This document shows positions 9,601-19,800 of a stretch of 64,000 nt of DNA, piece after piece. The notes under the pieces are model-generated. The model did no database searches and had not been told where the DNA came from. It saw only the letters and a list, made by a program, of their open reading frames with translations. A program made the position numbers and the translations under genes. The first letter of the stretch is position 1. Each line of letters starts with the position of its first letter. The DNA lies in NCBI GenBank assembly GCA_034509425.1, contig JAVTVJ010000837.1, forward strand, positions 1 through 64,000. The letters run 5' to 3'. This stretch comes from Eopsaltria australis (lineage: Eukaryota > Chordata > Aves > Passeriformes > Petroicidae).

Positions 9601-11587
9601 CTGAAGGCAAAGTGTCCCGTGCAGGGAGGGGCGTGCGAGAGGTGCCTCTGTTGCAGCAGCAGATGTGGGCTCTGCCTGTTTTGGGTCGGAAGGCCAAGGC
9701 AAAGCAAGGGCTGGGCTGCAGCTGCTGCTGCTGGGTGAGAGCCCTGCCGTGCGTGTGGGCGCTGCCAGAGCCGTGTTTGGGGACGGGCTGGAGCTGCAGC
9801 TTTCTTGTCCTCTCAGGAACCTGGTGCCTGCAGTCCAGTTTCTCTCTGGGAGATGCTCAGCTGGTCAGACTGGCCAGTCTTGCTGTCCATGTTACAGAGC
9901 TCAGTCACCTTGCTCTTGGGCATCTCTGTGGGAGGAGATGTGTGTTCCCATGCAGTCCCTGCAAAGCTGCAGCCTGGATGAGACTGTTCTGCTCAGGGCT
10001 GTGCAGGGAGGAGCACATCCCTGGGCCAGGAGCTGCAGGACACCTTCCTCAGCACCCACTGCATGTGTTCAGTGTCAGCCCCACGATCAACACTGTCAGC
10101 TTTGACACTTTTGGAGTGTGTTTGAGCAGTCAATCTTTTTGGCTGTTGAAGGCCTTTGGGACCCAGACTTCTTGTTAGGAACAAGGGATGAAAATATGTG
10201 AGCCATGGAGCCTTTGGGGGCAGATGTGTTGGTTTTGAGGCGCCACGACTTGGGTGATTGGTGAGAAGGACAATGTTGGGCTGCACATGAAGTGGTTAAG
10301 GACTCTTGTAAGGCCAAGGGTTTCTTCTGTGTTGAAGAGCAATTCAATCAGGGAGCATTAGTCCTCTTTGACTTAGGAATCTGCTTTCTCTTAACTCTTG
10401 TCTCTTCCCAGACTTGCCAGGAGTGTTCAGTTTCTGTATTGGCACAGGCCTTTTTGCATATTATTATTATACAATTTTGCCAAAGAATTCCTTTCTTTCA
10501 TTTCATATACAGACCCATTGCCTACTGTAGTTTTATTATTGAGGAAGGGCAGACTCGGGGTGGGGAGGGGGATTTTTTGGACTAGCCCATATCTTATAGC
10601 CAGGCCTGATGACCTTTGTCTTCTGTAAACTCACACACAGCAGTTTTCAAAAGCATTTTCTTCCTTACGAGAAGGAAATGTTGCAGGTTCTGAAGTATTG
10701 TGACCCTGTAGAAAACAGTGAGTGATCTTTGGGTTTCTTTCTTTCTGTTTTCCTTTTCAGGACAACATTAATGTTGCCCCTGAGTCTTCAGGAGGGGAGG
10801 CTGTGACCGAGGCTGCAGCAGAGGGAGCTTTGCCTGGCACCGAGAGCAGCGGGAACAGTTCCCAGGAGCCCGAGGAGCTTGGTAAGGACAGAGCCCACCT
10901 TGGTTTAGAGAGGTGTGAGAGGGCTGCTCTGAGCCCGCCTCTGACAGGAAGGGAGATCAGGAGAGTTCACCTCTTGCCTGCAGGGATGGTGCTTGGTGGT
11001 GCCTTTAGTTCCAATCCTGCACCAGCACAACCTCCCCGAGCCGTGGCCTCCACACTTTTCCAGAGGCTCTGCCACTGAGTCCTGTGGTGTGGAGAGAGAG
11101 CAGGGAATAAACCTGACCTTGTGGGAGTTGTGTCACCAAGCCGGGTGTCCCAGTTTGGTTCATAACTCGGCTCACGACGCCCTTCAGCTTCAGCCATTTC
11201 AGTGAGGACGGAGGTGTCTCTGTCAGCCCAGAGAAAGAACAAGGCTGGGCTGCTTCGTGGCAGCTGCCACTGTCTGTGTTTCAAGCTCTCACAGGTGCCA
11301 TTTGCTCTGTGAGTGCTGAGACTTCACTGGGATTCTTCACTGTTTGCAGTTTTGAAAACTTGGAAAGATCCCTGTTGTTTAAGGAGCAGGCTTCAACTTT
11401 CCAAGTGAGAGTCTGCCTTTCAGGCCATCTTTTACAGTCACTGCCAGAAGGACAATTGCTGCCCAAGGGAAGTGTGCACAAGGGCCAATATTGACTCTGT
11501 TCCCTTTGCCCCCCAGATATCCATCTGATCTACCTGGCCAGGAGGGCTGCCCTGCGTGCGAGCAAGGATCCGAGGGAGAGCCTGTGA
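6690..11587 (+). CDS. HSF5-like heat shock factor, complete right copy (5 exons)
   Basis: Exons 6690-7203, 7922-8260, 9083-9270, 10761-10881 and 11517-11587 have GT/AG borders and matching phases. They give 410 residues ending in TGA at 11585-11587. Residues 12-115 form an HSF DNA-binding domain, with a Gly/Ala-rich insert (55-69) before the recognition helix, as in HSF5. RNPNFRRD (111-118) follows the wing. No HR-A/B heptad zipper is seen. Residues 172-284 are Ser/Pro-rich with a duplicated 16-residue unit. Residues 316-335 are acidic and hydrophobic (LDLDLVLETLEEMF) and may activate transcription. The C-terminus is basic. Human HSF5 is much longer (about 596 residues), so this is a shortened paralogue. 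The start was chosen because it lies just before the domain; the frame stays open upstream to 6402. Germline-type regulatory function is inferred from the family. Confidence 0.87.
8101..8196 (+). repeat. 48-bp internal tandem duplication in HSF5-like exon 2
   Basis: Two adjacent 48-base units (starting near GAGCATGAGCTCATC and CAGCCTGAGCTCATC) encode the similar segments EHELIIPLVHMD and QPELILPVVPVD. The unit keeps the reading frame. The same duplication is present in the left arm (about 3300-3397). Confidence 0.7.
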
Positions 11588-11890
11588 CCATCGGGCAGGT
11601 GGAATCCCTCCGTTTATAGATCTGTTTAGAGATTTCTGTGGTTATATATCCATGTAGTTATATTTATGGATTTCTACAGTCGTTTATATGTGCACATATT
11701 TATGCATCTAATTAAATATTTATATAGTTATAGATGTTATGGAGTTATATTTTTATATATGTAGTTACATTAATAGATTTTCAGAATTACATTTATATAC
11801 GTGTAGATTAATGTTAATATATATAGTTATATTTGTAAATGTGCATAGTTATTTAGTTAGAGGTATATGGAAGTTTAGATAACAGATGGA
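11588..11890. repeat. AT-rich degenerate TATATAGTTATAT-type repeat
   Basis: Low-complexity sequence made of variations on TATAGTTATATTTATA follows the stop codon of the right HSF5-like copy. A related AT-rich stretch follows the second, degenerate copy at 13,110-13,765, so the repeat was probably part of the duplicated unit. No gene. Confidence 0.6.
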
Positions 11891-11929
11891 TGTTTCTATA
11901 GGCCTAGGCTGAATTTTAAGCTCTTTCCC

Positions 11930-13106
11930 CCCTCGGCTGCCTTTTTCACCTCTTGTTTTCCCCCCTGTGTCCCCTCTGTGCCCTCTTCCTGTGCTGGGTC
12001 CGAGCTGGCGGCCGGGCCGGGCGGAGCAGCAGTTGCAGCCCCGGCTGTCCCTGGAGCTGTGGCAGCTGCCGCTGGGTGGCCGCAGGCACTGTCCCCTGAG
12101 GAGCTGCTGAAGGACGGTGAGACAGAGGGGCTGCGGGGGCTGCGGAGGCGGTGACGCTGAAGGGACGGTGACCTTGAGGTGCTGCTGGGGCTGAGGGTGT
12201 GGGGGAGCAGAGGGCGATGGTGGCGCCGCGGAGGTGACAGGGCAATGGCAGAGGCTGAGGGGGGTGGCGGGTCTAAGGGGTCGGGATGGGTCAGAAGGGC
12301 CTGAGGGGCGTGAGAGGACTGTGAGGGGCTGAAGAAACTGCAGGGGGCTGGGGCATTGCCGAGAGGATGGCGGGGCTGAGGGGATGGAGGGGCCAGCAGG
12401 GAGCACAGAGGGGTCCGGGACTGCAGCTCTGCCGGGCCTTGGAAGCAATTGCAGAGCCTCCTCTTTTGCCACAGCTGCCCTGAAGACCTTGAGGACAGGC
12501 GGAGAGTGATGGGAGGCAGCAGGGAGAAGACGAAGAGCACCCGCAAGAGCAGCGAGCAGGGACCTGCTGCTGCCACCGGAGAGCCTGGGTGAGGCCACAG
12601 GGCCCGTGAGGCAGGGTGGGGCTGAGGGGGGCGTGGGCTCTGTCCGTGGGCACTGCCCGGCTCGGCAGCAGCGGGCCCTGCCCGTGCTGGGGCTGCTCAG
12701 CGCAGCTGTGCCGGCTGCCCCAGGGGCTGTCCTTGGGCAAGGCAGCTGTGCCGGCCCCGGGAGCTGTGCCGCCTGTGCCGGGCTGCCGGCGGCTGCGGGA
12801 CAGTCCCGCCGCGGCTGCGCTCGCCACAGCCCGGCCCGCTCGGCCTGCTTGCTCTTGCTGAGCCTCCTGGGGAGCCTCGGAGATTTTCTCCTCCCTCATG
12901 GAAGTGCGGCTGCTGCCAAGGGAAACGTCCCCATACTGACTCAGTGTTCCCTTTGCTTGCCAGGTGTCCCATCTGCTGTCCCTGTGCAGGAGAGCTGCGC
13001 TGCACGGGAGGAGGAGACAGAGGGAGAGGCTTTGAAGATGGGGCAGCTGGGATCCCTTCCCTTACACTTCTGTTTCAAGATACATGGACTTGAATACAGC
13101 CACTGA
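11930..13106 (+). pseudogene. Rearranged partial HSF5-like copy with unrecognised upstream exon-like segments
   Basis: 12,627-12,845 closely matches intron 1 of the HSF5-like gene (7247-7480). It then jumps, by deletion, to a diverged match of the intron 4 end and exon 5 (12,915-13,050 against 11,450-11,600), including the TTCCCTTTGC...CAG acceptor. Exons 1-4 are absent. Upstream there are two exon-like pieces: one ending at 12,116 (SPEELLKDG before GTGAGA), and 12,478-12,588 (after TTTGCCACAG, reading CPEDLEDRRRVMGG, then TRKSSEQG, before GTGAGG). These do not resemble the HSF5-like exon 1 and I do not recognise them. Whether it is a dead fragment or a spliced chimeric transcript cannot be told from sequence. 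Confidence 0.5.
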
Positions 13107-13765
13107 TAATTCCATGGAGATACACATACATAGCTTGTTTTGTATAGGAATATATCTGTATGTACCATGTATGTCATAGTTACGGGTGTAGTATGTATGC
13201 ATGTATGCATATATATACATACATGTTTGTAATTACATGTATGTGTATATGTGTATCTAAATATATACTTATGTTATTATATCAGTGTTGAGTTCTATTT
13301 CCTATGTATAGGTGTCTAGAATTGTGTAGGTCTCTATTTATGTTAATGGGTATATAGCTCTTTAAATAGTTATATTGGTGTTTGTATAGGTAAATATGTC
13401 TACTTTTGTATGTATATCGATCTATTTCTGTATGTAGTGATATTTACATACGTATCTAGATGTTTACTGGAATATTTATCTTGATGCAGTTGTATGCATT
13501 TTTTGATTGACACAGTGATATTTTTATATTTATAGATAGGTTTGTTTTATGTCTGTATTTCTCTATATGTTGCATGTAATATGTAATATTTAATCTATAT
13601 TTACATCTGTGTGTTGTTATAGTTATAAATGTATTTACACATACGTGTATAGATACGTATCTAAGTCTATTTAAACATATATGGATTTGTGTAGTTGTGT
13701 AGTTGTATTGATTGAGTTCTTGGTGTAGGGCTATTTAGAGAGGGAGTGCATAGTTTTGTATTTCT
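13107..13765. repeat. AT-rich low-complexity tract
   Basis: Long run of TATGTAT, TATATAC and TGTATAGGT-like words with no coding content. It corresponds to the AT-rich tail of the right arm unit at 11,590-11,890 but is longer and more degenerate. Confidence 0.6.
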
Positions 13766-13769
13766 GTAT

Positions 13770-14062
13770 AGGCTGTGTGCTTGTAGCAGTAGGTAATAAA
13801 TTAAGTTGTTAAACCCCTAAGTGATCTTTGTGTAGACTGAGTTGTTGTAGAGGTTGGCAATAAATTAAGTTTTACGTTTTTGTTAACTGAAGTTGGTATT
13901 TGTGTATTTTTACCTAGCATGGTTGTAGTAATGTAATAAATTCCTTTTTTTAACCTTAATTGAGATTTGTACAGTTGTGTATTGTCAGCGCGGGTGTAGC
14001 AATTTGTAAGGAATGACGTTTGTCAGCTGAGGTGGGTGTTTGGTGATTTGTGCCATCCAGAG
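13770..14062. repeat. Imperfect tandem repeat, about 60-80 bp unit, four copies
   Basis: Four successive units share the order TTGTAG, AATAAATTAAG (or a decayed form), a T-rich stretch with TTAAC, then GAG.TTTGT. Unit starts lie near 13,781, 13,843, 13,920 and 13,991. Divergence increases toward the last copy. Function unknown. Confidence 0.55.
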
Positions 14063-15869
14063 CAGTGAGCAGATGGAAACAGGATGATGCTGGAGGGTTG
14101 TGGCCATGAAAATCTGCAGCCGAGCCCAGCACAGCCCCCACCTGCACTCAGGCTGGGCAAGGAAAGCGCAGATTTGGGCTGGCAGCAGAGCCACGCCTTC
14201 CCTAAGAAGTGGCTGCAAAGGCTGCTGAGAAAACTCCGGCACTGCAACAAGTGCTCACAACCCCTAAAGTGATGGAAGCCCTTTCCGTGGAGTTCCCTGC
14301 AGGAAGTGGCAGGGGAGCTGGTGCTGGGATCAGCAGGAGCAGGAGGCAGCAGGATGTGCTCCTTTTCCTGGCTCTATTCCCAGCAGCCGCGCTGCGATGG
14401 CCCCTGCTCCCGCAAAGCCCCGGCCCATGGAGGCTGCAGGGTAAAAGCAAGGCCATTGCACAGAGAGGCTTTGCAGCTGAAGCGCACTGCCCTTGTGTTC
14501 AGGGAATGAATAAGTCCCGTGCCAAAGCGCAGCATCTGGGCTGCAGGGCCCCTCACAGCTCTGGGTGTGTTTCAGGCCCGCCTGACTTATCCTTGCTACA
14601 AGACTTGCAAGAACGACAAAGTGACTTTATTGTATTTTTACCCCACAAACTCCCGGATCTGATGGCACACTTCCCAACAAGCCAGGGCCAGAGTCCAGGC
14701 CTCAGTTGGGAGGGTTTTCCCCTAAAATACCCTACAGAGTAGCCTATTCTCACGTCAGTTGGGAAAATTTCTTAAAGTGATACAGTTCTTGCAGTTAACT
14801 ACACAAAGTTATACAGAGCTACCATAAGCATCTTTTAAAAATCTATTTTTAGCTAAATACTTAAGGGGTTAATCCCACAGGGCCCAGGATTCATCTCCTA
14901 AATCAACTCTGGCTCAGGCCTGCTGCTCAGGCCTCAGCACATCGGACACTAATTTTAGAGAACCTTTTGATGAAGGTTGTCACCCCTTTCCTTCTTTTCC
15001 CCCAATACCTCTATTCACTGTTTCTCAGTGTTTGAATTATATCCACTTAGAGAAACTCAGTCACTTCCAAAACTGAGCTGGAAAGAAGCAATTGTTTTAA
15101 AACAAAACCAAGACATTTTTCTTGCTAAGGGAGAACAGGAGTTTCCAAAATTCACCTGTGAATCCCGGGAGCAACTTCTAGTGAAAGGGGAGAGGCTTCT
15201 ACTCTCATTCCTCCCAACAGCTCTTACACCATGGCAGAAATTCTCAGCATCCCAGGCTCCCCTTGGAGAAAGAGGATCCTGTGTTCCTTCTCACTTTTCA
15301 GGATTCCTCATCATTTACATTCATATATTCTGGATGTTTTCACCACGACAATAATGAATAGTGTAAGAGCCTGTGATTAACTCCTTTCACTTTATATCTG
15401 TTATTCCTGCAGGAAGGGGATACAAGAAGGTGGCAGAGTCCATCCTTTAGGGAAGGGATGCCTATGAGACAAACCTCAGACAGATGCACCTCCCATGAAA
15501 ATTAACTTTACAAGGGAAAACACTGTCCCCCTAGGAAGGAATGCAAATCAACAACTTCCCATTTTGATTTTAGGAGCACAGGCAGCACTGAGACTCTAAG
15601 CCACAGCACATCCCTGCCAAAATTCCCAGCAGCCATGACAAAATGACTGCAGAGATAATGCAGCATCCTGGCTCTCCTGCTGTGTCAGGAATAAGGTACT
15701 GGGGTCAGCCAAAGGGACAAAAGTTGTTTTAGTTGAGCAGAATTTGAAAGAAGAACAAGGAAGAAATTAAGTGTCTCTATTGTAGAAGTTTAAAGTTTGT
15801 GAAAAATGTTTCCAATAACTGGACAAAGGATGGGAGCACAGACATAGTACCAGAGGCAACAGAACCAGA
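14063..15869. other. Intergenic region between HSF5-like unit and RNF20
   Basis: No recognised gene. 14,209-14,742 (+) is open for 177 codons but has no domain I know. Near 14,620 the minus strand reads CAATAAAGTCAC, which could be the polyadenylation signal of an old LTR; that is weak. The rest, up to the RNF20 3' end, shows nothing assignable. Confidence 0.5.
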
Positions 15870-16608
15870 AAAATAAACCAAACACCAACTTTATTAAGAT
15901 TTTGTGCATAACAAGATGAATCTTTGTGGTAAAGTTGCAACAATGGAACTGCTAAAATTCCTTTTCTGAGAAGGACAATGACAGCAATGCCTCAGCCTAG
16001 GGCACGGTGAGCACATCAACCAGGGTTCATCAGTGGAATGCTATTTTCAAAGGGTCTCCAAGATCTCTCCTTTCTCTTCTGGATATTTAGATGGGTTTGT
16101 TTTGGGCTAGGGAGGATGCTTCCTAGTGCACCAGCCCTCAGCGGTTCTTGCCCTGACTCAGGAAGATACACACCTAAGGAGTTGCTCCACTGAGTCTACA
16201 GATTCAGTTCATCGGCCTCTCTTTGGCCTGTTAATTGGGAAACTCTTCTCTCCCAGGAGCACCGCCATCCCTTGATGGGATTGAATTAGCATCCAAAGCA
16301 GAGCCCTCAAATCAAGCTCTCACTAATCTCTGCTGCAGCTCAGCTTCCATCCCACCAAGGCAGCACTTCAGTTGCACATTCCCACCTTGGCAGTGTGTTA
16401 GCGAGGGGTGGGAAACTTCCTCTCAGGCACAAAGAGCGCACAATAACTGAGGGAAGAACAAAGGGACAGGGCCAAGAAAGGAAGCAGACGCAGACTGTGT
16501 TTCTCTCCAGACCCTAAACACACCTCCCAGCAGACACTGCAGATCAGGTGGCAGAAGCTCGGAGAGGGAGGGAGGCTGGCTCAGCACAAGCAGAGGCTCT
16601 GTGAGGGC
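15870..16608 (-). other. RNF20: RNF20 3' UTR (predicted)
   Basis: Non-coding sequence between the RNF20 stop codon (16,611-16,609) and the first good minus-strand polyadenylation signal, AATAAA at 15,895-15,890. Cleavage would be expected 10-25 bases further on. Its extent is inferred from the signal alone. Confidence 0.55.
15890..15895 (-). terminator. RNF20: AATAAA polyadenylation signal, RNF20
   Basis: On the minus strand the context is CTTAATAAAGTTGG. It is about 720 bases past the RNF20 stop and is a plausible 3' UTR end. Confidence 0.5.
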
Positions 16609-16789
16609 TCAGCCAATGTAGATCCTGTGGAAGTCGTTGGCCCCGAAGGCTGCGTTGCACTTGGGGCATTTGCGCTGCCGGGTGTCGTAGCGCGTCTTCA
16701 CGCACTCAAAGCAGAAGACGTGGAAGCACTTGGTGAGCACCGCGTCCTTCTTGCGCATGTTGCAGCACGGGCACGTCAGGCGGGCCTGC

Positions 16790-16826
<37 letters not shown>

Positions 16827-19800
16827 CTGGGAGGGGCCCTCAGCCAAGCTGCTGTGCTCAGAGATGTCTGAGGATGAAGGTCCTTCCATTCCTCAGACAA
16901 GGACAATATGGTTTCTTCAGTGCCAGAGAACAGAGGAGAGATGTCAAATGCTGAAAGTGTGCCTACACACCTTCTGACTAAAGTAAAAAGGGAAGTTGAT
17001 AGACACAGATACTCACCTTGTAATCCTTGATTTCCTCCATCAGGATCTCATCACAGTTGGGAACCATGTCAGGCTTCTTTGTGGTCTCCAGCTTCCTGCG
17101 CAACCTAGAAATATCTTCCTGCATAAAAACAGGAGACCAAGTGAATGAGCAGCACATTCTCTGCCACACCTTCTACAGACAACAAAGAGAATAGGCACCT
17201 GGCTAAGTCATGCCACCCATAGTTCCATCCCCTATAATCCAAGAAACAACACAATCATCTGATGCCGCAAGTACTGTCAGTTTTCAGTGGACAAAATCTG
17301 AAAGAGCCAAGACCTGATGAAGTTGAAATCAAAGTGAAACTGGATGCCAAGAGCAGTTCAGCTGAACCCCTCTGCAAGCTCAATGTACAAGGAGAAGGAC
17401 ACTAAAACAGACAGATATTGAAGGATTGTGCATAGGATGTATACCTCAGCCCTTTTGAAGTTGAACATCTCTTTCTCTCTAGTTACTCTGTTTTCCACAA
17501 TCTCCTCCTGAAAATCATGTAACTTCTTCTGAGCTAGCTCTAGCTGCGCCTTCAGATCATCTGCAAGCTGGGCAGCATCCATGGCCTGAGAAAGAAAACC
17601 AGTACAGAAGTACCAAACACAGAAGAACAGCTCTAGTGATTTCTAGTCCCTTGTTATTACCTTTTTATCATCAAGTTCTAATCATTTAGCTTCAAGAGTC
17701 CTTTTGGCAGAGCCAAACCTTGTCACACACTAGTGTTAGAAAAACACTAATTATCATCCAATTCTCTTCTTAATACATTTTCTGCCTTCCAGCTTCCATA
17801 TTTTTTCTAGTAACGTATTTAGAGGTAGTTCTGTAGCTGAACTAGAACTGCAAGCTACCTAATTCTAACAATCTTCTCTCCACCACTTCTTTTCTTACTT
17901 TATAACCAAATGCCTGTAATACCAACAATTGCTGTATTAAGCACACATGACTCTGCTGAATTCTCCCCAGCTCCTCTTCACAGTGATATTCCTGCATTCC
18001 CTTCTTCCTGTTTTACTGTAATTTCTGCATTTTTACTAAAACTTAACAACAAAGGCAGCATCAGTCATAAGACTTAGTCTTATTTTACTGGTAACACACC
18101 TACTTTACTGATCTTGGGCATTTGTTAAAAAGCACTCACATTCCCCAGCTGTATTTTCCTTTTGCTTATCCCATCTTTCCTACAAAAGCTTTGACCCCAG
18201 TTAACTTCATCTTGCTGCTGGCTCTTCCTTCACCATAGGTTTCACAGAAACACATACAACTTTTTTCTCCTTATCGAAGGAAAACATCAGTCTCTGGTAC
18301 TTTAAACATAATTCCCTCCAGGACTCCTCAGCCTTCTGGTATACTCATCCAAAACCAGGTTTTGTAAAGCCAGTGAGAGCTCAGAGCCTTCTATGCCACA
18401 CAAGGCAGCAGCTGCACCTGAGAACACAAGACGAAACAAAAGCATCACTCACCTTGCGTTTGTTCATTTCCAGGGCCTGGGTTCGCAGACCCAACTCCTT
18501 CTCTCCTGTTCCAATGCTGCTCTGCAGTAAGTGTTCCTTCTCCTCCAGCTTACGGACAACCTGCAGCTGGGCGTCCACCTTGGAAAGGGTGACAGAAGGC
18601 ACAGAAGGAATGAATGCATGCTCTATGGGTCTTCAGACCTGTCATTCAAGCTGCAGGCTAAAACTATCCCTGCTTCCCCATCACCAAGGAGCACACCTTC
18701 AGCTTGCCTTTTTCTCCCTGGATAGCCATGTCTGTATCCAGAGAGCTATACCCAGATCTCTCTGGTCAAAACTTTAAAACTTAGCAGTCAAATATTTACA
18801 ACAAAGACGTCTTTAAGTTTTGGGCAGTGGCTTAAAGAATTGCTTCAAGGCACTGAACAGTTCCACAGTGGTTCCAAGGATGACAGGATACAGTCATAAA
18901 ATGGTCCGGATTGGAAGGGACCTTAAAGAACATCTTGTCCTAGCCTTACCAGGGATAACTTTCACTAGGGCACATTTCTCAATGCCCAATCCAAGCCTAG
19001 CATTGAACACTTGCAGGGATGGGGCATCCACAGCTTCTTTGGGCAACCTCTAGCAATGCCTCACCACTGAGTAAAGAATTTCTACCTAACATCTAATGTA
19101 AGCCTGCCCTCTTTTGCTTTAAAACCACTGCCTCTTGTCCTGTCATTATATGCTCATATAAAAAGTTCCTCTCCTTCCTTTTTCTAAGTCCCCTTCAGGT
19201 ACTGAAAGACTGCCATGAGGTCTCCCCAGAGTCTTCTCTTCTCCATGCTGAACAAGCCTAGCTCTCGCAGCCTATTCTAGTAGCAGAGGTGCTCATTTCT
19301 TCTCATCATCTTTATAGACTCCTCTGAACTCCCTCCAACAGATCCATGTGTCTTTCCTGTGCTGAGGACCCTAGAGCTGGATGCAGCACTGCAGCTGGGG
19401 TCTCAGGAGGGCCGACTAGAGGGGCAGAATCCCCTCCCTCAGCTTGCTGCCCTTGGTGCTTTGGATGCAGCCCAGGATGCAGCTGGCTTCCTGGGCTGCT
19501 AGCGTGCACTGCTGGGTCATGTCCAGCCTCTAATCCACCAGAATCCACAAGTCCTTCTCTGTTCCAGTGTTCTCAATGACTTCTCCCAGTCTGTACCCAT
19601 GTCTGAGGTAGTTCAGACTGAACTGTGGTTTCCAACTCCTGTTCGTTACCAATATATACAGGTATAGGTAGAATATATAGGTAGAAGTACCATTACAATA
19701 GGAAAAGGACTTCCCACTTTTCCTCACCTACCTGCTCACCATAGCAGTGAACCCATAGGACATTTTAATGCTCATACAACAGTCTCAGATTCTTAATAAG

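Larger units (their letters stand above)
6531..11479. repeat. Right arm of HSF5-like palindrome
   Basis: This is the reverse complement of 1-4957 with only a handful of differences. The end at 11479 is set by the window edge on the other side, so the true arm probably extends to the right through the last exon at 11517-11587. The junction with the diverged inner repeat at about 6531 is abrupt. Confidence 0.97.

Noticed and set aside
14209..14742. 177-codon plus-strand frame between HSF5-like unit and RNF20
   Set aside because: No domain, no good start or splice context, and competing open frames on the other strand; not called as a gene.
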